From Coriobacteriaceae bacterium (lineage in GTDB: Bacteria > Actinomycetota > Coriobacteriia > Coriobacteriales > Eggerthellaceae): a stretch of DNA of 15,277 nt. The notes beneath the pieces were generated by a model. It was given only the letters and a program-made list of their open reading frames with translations, was not told the origin of the DNA and did no database searches. Below, piece by piece: positions 13,479 through 15,277 of the stretch. A program made the translations under genes and the position numbers. The stretch lies in the NCBI GenBank assembly GCA_015062635.1, contig SUUF01000013.1:1-15277 (forward strand), written 5' to 3'. The first letter of the stretch is position 1; each line of letters starts with the position of its first letter.

Positions 13479-14057
13479 ATGATTGCTTACCTGACGGGAA
13501 CGGTGGCGGCAACCGACCAAGCGACCGCCGTCATCGACGTGGGCGGCGTGGGGTATGCCGTGTTCATGTCGAACCGCGCGCTTTCCCGCTTGCCGCAGGT
13601 CGGCGCGCAAACGCGGGTTTTCACCTACTTGCAGGTGCGTGAGGATGGCATGTCGCTCTACGGCTTCCTCTCGATGGAGGAAAAGGAGCTGTTCCAGAAG
13701 CTCATCGGGGTGACGGGGGTCGGCCCCAAGGTGGCCCTCGCCGCGCTTTCGACCTTCGAGCCCGCCGAACTGGTCGAGGCCATCGTGGCCGAGGACGTTT
13801 CGGCGGTATCGCGCATTCCCGGTGTGGGGAAGAAGTCGGCGAGCCGCATCGTGCTCGAGCTGAAGGGCTCGCTCGATTCCGGTTTCGCCCAGGCCGGCGC
13901 CCCGGCGCGCGAGAACGCGAATATGAAGTTGGCGGCCGAGACCCTGATGGCGATGGGGTTCAGCCCGACCGAGGCGGAAGTCGCCCTGCGCGATGCCCCC
14001 GCCGATGCCACGGAGGCCGCCCTGGTAAAATACGCGCTGAAGCGGATCGGGTCCTAG
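13479..14057 (+). CDS. ruvA: Holliday junction branch-migration protein RuvA
   Basis: Predicted 192 aa. The N-terminal OB-fold region begins MIAYLTGTVAA and includes VIDVGGVGYAVFMS and SLYGFLS. Two helix-hairpin-helix motifs follow: LIGVTGVGPKVALAAL (75-90) and VSRIPGVGKKSASRIV (110-125). The C-terminal RuvB-binding domain III is at about 148-190 (LAAETLMAMGFSPTEAEVAL). RuvA tetramers hold the four-way junction and load RuvB. The ribosome site AAGGGAGGAAA precedes ATG 13479. The ruvB start is 42 bp beyond its stop. Confidence 0.97.
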   Translation: MIAYLTGTVAATDQATAVIDVGGVGYAVFMSNRALSRLPQVGAQTRVFTYLQVREDGMSLYGFLSMEEKELFQKLIGVTGVGPKVALAALSTFEPAELVEAIVAEDVSAVSRIPGVGKKSASRIVLELKGSLDSGFAQAGAPARENANMKLAAETLMAMGFSPTEAEVALRDAPADATEAALVKYALKRIGS

Positions 14058-14099
14058 CGCGAGGCGCAAGCGGACGTCGATCGAATTGGAAGGGAAGAC

Positions 14100-15182
14100 G
14101 TGGCAGCATCATCGGTGGAAATAGAGGGCATTGGCTACGAGGCGCCAGCGGGTGATACCGGCATGACGCACAAGCCCACGGCGCACGAGCGCATCGCGCA
14201 GTCGAACCTGATGCCCGAAGACCTCTCGCTCGACCGCAGCCTGCGGCCGAAGCTGCTCGACGATTACATGGGCCAGCCGAAAATCAAGGAGAGCCTCGGC
14301 ATTTTCATCGAGGCGGCCAAGGCACGCAACGATGTGGTCGACCACATCTTGCTTTCCGGCCCCCCGGGCTTGGGCAAGACCACGCTGGCGAACGTGGTGG
14401 CGAACGAGCTCGGCGCGAACTTGAAGACCACGAGCGGTCCCGTCATCGAGCGCACCGGCGATCTGGCGGCCATCCTCACGAACCTCGAGGATGGCGATGT
14501 GCTGTTCATCGACGAGATCCACCGCCTTTCGCATGTGGTGGAAGAGGTGCTGTATCCGGCGCTCGAGGATTTCGCGCTCGACATCGTCATCGGCAAGGGG
14601 CCGGCTGCCCGTTCCATCCGCCTCGATGTGCCGCGATTCACGCTCATCGGCGCCACCACGCGCACCGGCCTGCTCACCGGCCCGTTGCGCGATAGGTTCG
14701 GCATCTCGTTCAGGCTCGACTACTACACGCCCGACGAATTGGCGCGCATCGTGAAGCGTTCTGCCGCGTTGCTCGACATCGAGATAACCGAGGACGGCGC
14801 CCTCGAGATCGCCCGTCGCAGCCGGGGCACGCCGCGTTTGGCGAACCGCCTGTTGAAACGCACGCGCGATTGGGCGCAGGTGCGCGGTTCGGGTATCATC
14901 GACCGGGAATCGGCGGCGGGCGCGCTCGATTTCTTCGAGGTTGACGAGTACGGCCTCGACGTCATGGACAACCGCATCTTGCGGCTTCTCACCGCACAGT
15001 ACGGCGGTCGTCCCGTTGGCCTTTCCACCATTGCGAGCGCGCTTTCCGAAAGCGAAGACACGGTGGAGGATGTGTATGAGCCCTTCCTCATACAGCAGGG
15101 GTTCATCGTGCGCACGCCGAAAGGCCGCGAGGCAACCGAGAAGGCGTTCGCGCACTGCGGCGTCGCGCTGCCCGAGCGATAA
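14100..15182 (+). CDS. ruvB: Holliday junction branch-migration helicase RuvB
   Basis: Predicted 360 aa from GTG 14100, preceded by GGAAGGGAAG (14088-14097). An in-frame ATG at 14163 would give 339 aa, nearer the usual length, but lacks a ribosome site; the first ~20 residues are therefore uncertain. AAA+ motifs are intact: Walker A GPPGLGKTT (K93), Walker B DVLFIDEIHRL (D138, E139), sensor 1 in LIGATTRTG, and the arginine-finger region GPLRDRFG. The C-terminal winged-helix DNA-binding domain holds GGRPVGLSTIASAL and EPFLIQQGFIVRTPKGR. RuvB hexamers drive branch migration with ATP, together with RuvA. Confidence 0.97.
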   Translation: MAASSVEIEGIGYEAPAGDTGMTHKPTAHERIAQSNLMPEDLSLDRSLRPKLLDDYMGQPKIKESLGIFIEAAKARNDVVDHILLSGPPGLGKTTLANVVANELGANLKTTSGPVIERTGDLAAILTNLEDGDVLFIDEIHRLSHVVEEVLYPALEDFALDIVIGKGPAARSIRLDVPRFTLIGATTRTGLLTGPLRDRFGISFRLDYYTPDELARIVKRSAALLDIEITEDGALEIARRSRGTPRLANRLLKRTRDWAQVRGSGIIDRESAAGALDFFEVDEYGLDVMDNRILRLLTAQYGGRPVGLSTIASALSESEDTVEDVYEPFLIQQGFIVRTPKGREATEKAFAHCGVALPER

Positions 15183-15235
15183 GCCCCGCATCGGGCGCAT
15201 GTGCCGGTGGGTCGATACGAGAAAGGAAGCAGCTC

Positions 15236-15277
15236 ATGCTGCATCGCGATTATCTGGTAGAGCAATTCCTCCGTTTC
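15236..15277 (+). CDS. Start of an unknown gene, cut by the window end
   Basis: Only 14 codons are visible (MLHRDYLVEQFLRF), with AAAGGAAG (15222-15229) 6 nt upstream, 53 bp after ruvB. The start resembles the beginning of DUF6483 proteins ('DYi.RQie...rf'), but so short a stretch cannot support a family call. The clean ribosome site and the spacing make it likely a real gene of the same operon. Confidence 0.5.
   Translation, partial: MLHRDYLVEQFLRF

Noticed and set aside
12870..14069. 399-codon open frame on the - strand
   Set aside because: It is antisense to the whole of ruvC and ruvA, whose catalytic motifs are intact; long antisense frames are common in high-GC DNA.
14109..15200. 363-codon open frame on the - strand
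   Set aside because: It mirrors ruvB exactly and gives an arginine-rich, motif-free protein.
1..15277. CRISPR arrays, tRNA or rRNA genes, insertion sequences
   Set aside because: No regularly spaced repeats, cloverleaf-like sequences, transposase motifs or terminal inverted repeats were seen on reading the window.

Overview
The window is high-GC DNA (about 60-65% by eye) with tightly packed, overlapping genes. It looks like a chromosomal segment of an actinobacterium, most likely class Coriobacteriia (an Eggerthella/Slackia-type gut lineage). That assignment is inference from gene content, codon use and layout; no rRNA or species-diagnostic marker is present.

Left part (1-10114, all + strand): one long operon for a Tad/Flp (type IVc) pilus. 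In order it encodes the C-terminal half of a CpaB/RcpC-like SAF protein (start lies left of the window), a TadZ/CpaE-like ATPase, the TadA/CpaF secretion ATPase, two T2SSF membrane platform proteins (TadB, TadC), a Flp major prepilin, a second Flp-like small prepilin, a TadE-like pseudopilin, a very large (715 aa) TadG-like anchored protein, a second TadE-like pseudopilin, a small membrane-anchored four-cysteine protein, a DUF192 protein and a zinc-ribbon protein. Neighbouring genes overlap by 4-32 bp or sit within about 20 bp, and no terminator or internal promoter was seen, so co-translation is likely. The prepilin peptidase and any secretin-like partner are not in view; the peptidase (TadV/CpaA) may lie upstream of position 1.

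Middle part (10134-12656, - strand): nudC (Nudix NAD+ diphosphatase with zinc knuckle) and, upstream of it on the same strand, thrC (threonine synthase). A perfect 10-bp-stem hairpin lies between them. The pilus operon and nudC converge with only 19 bp between stop codons.

Right part (12945-15277, + strand): after a 288-bp divergent intergenic region with a credible promoter for the + strand, ruvC, ruvA and ruvB form the Holliday-junction resolution/branch-migration operon, followed by the first 14 codons of another gene.

The least explained part is the accessory set of the pilus operon: the second prepilin that starts inside flp, the tadE start/possible frameshift, the 715-aa cysteine-containing TadG-like protein, the 172-aa anchored protein, and the DUF192 and zinc-ribbon genes at the operon tail.
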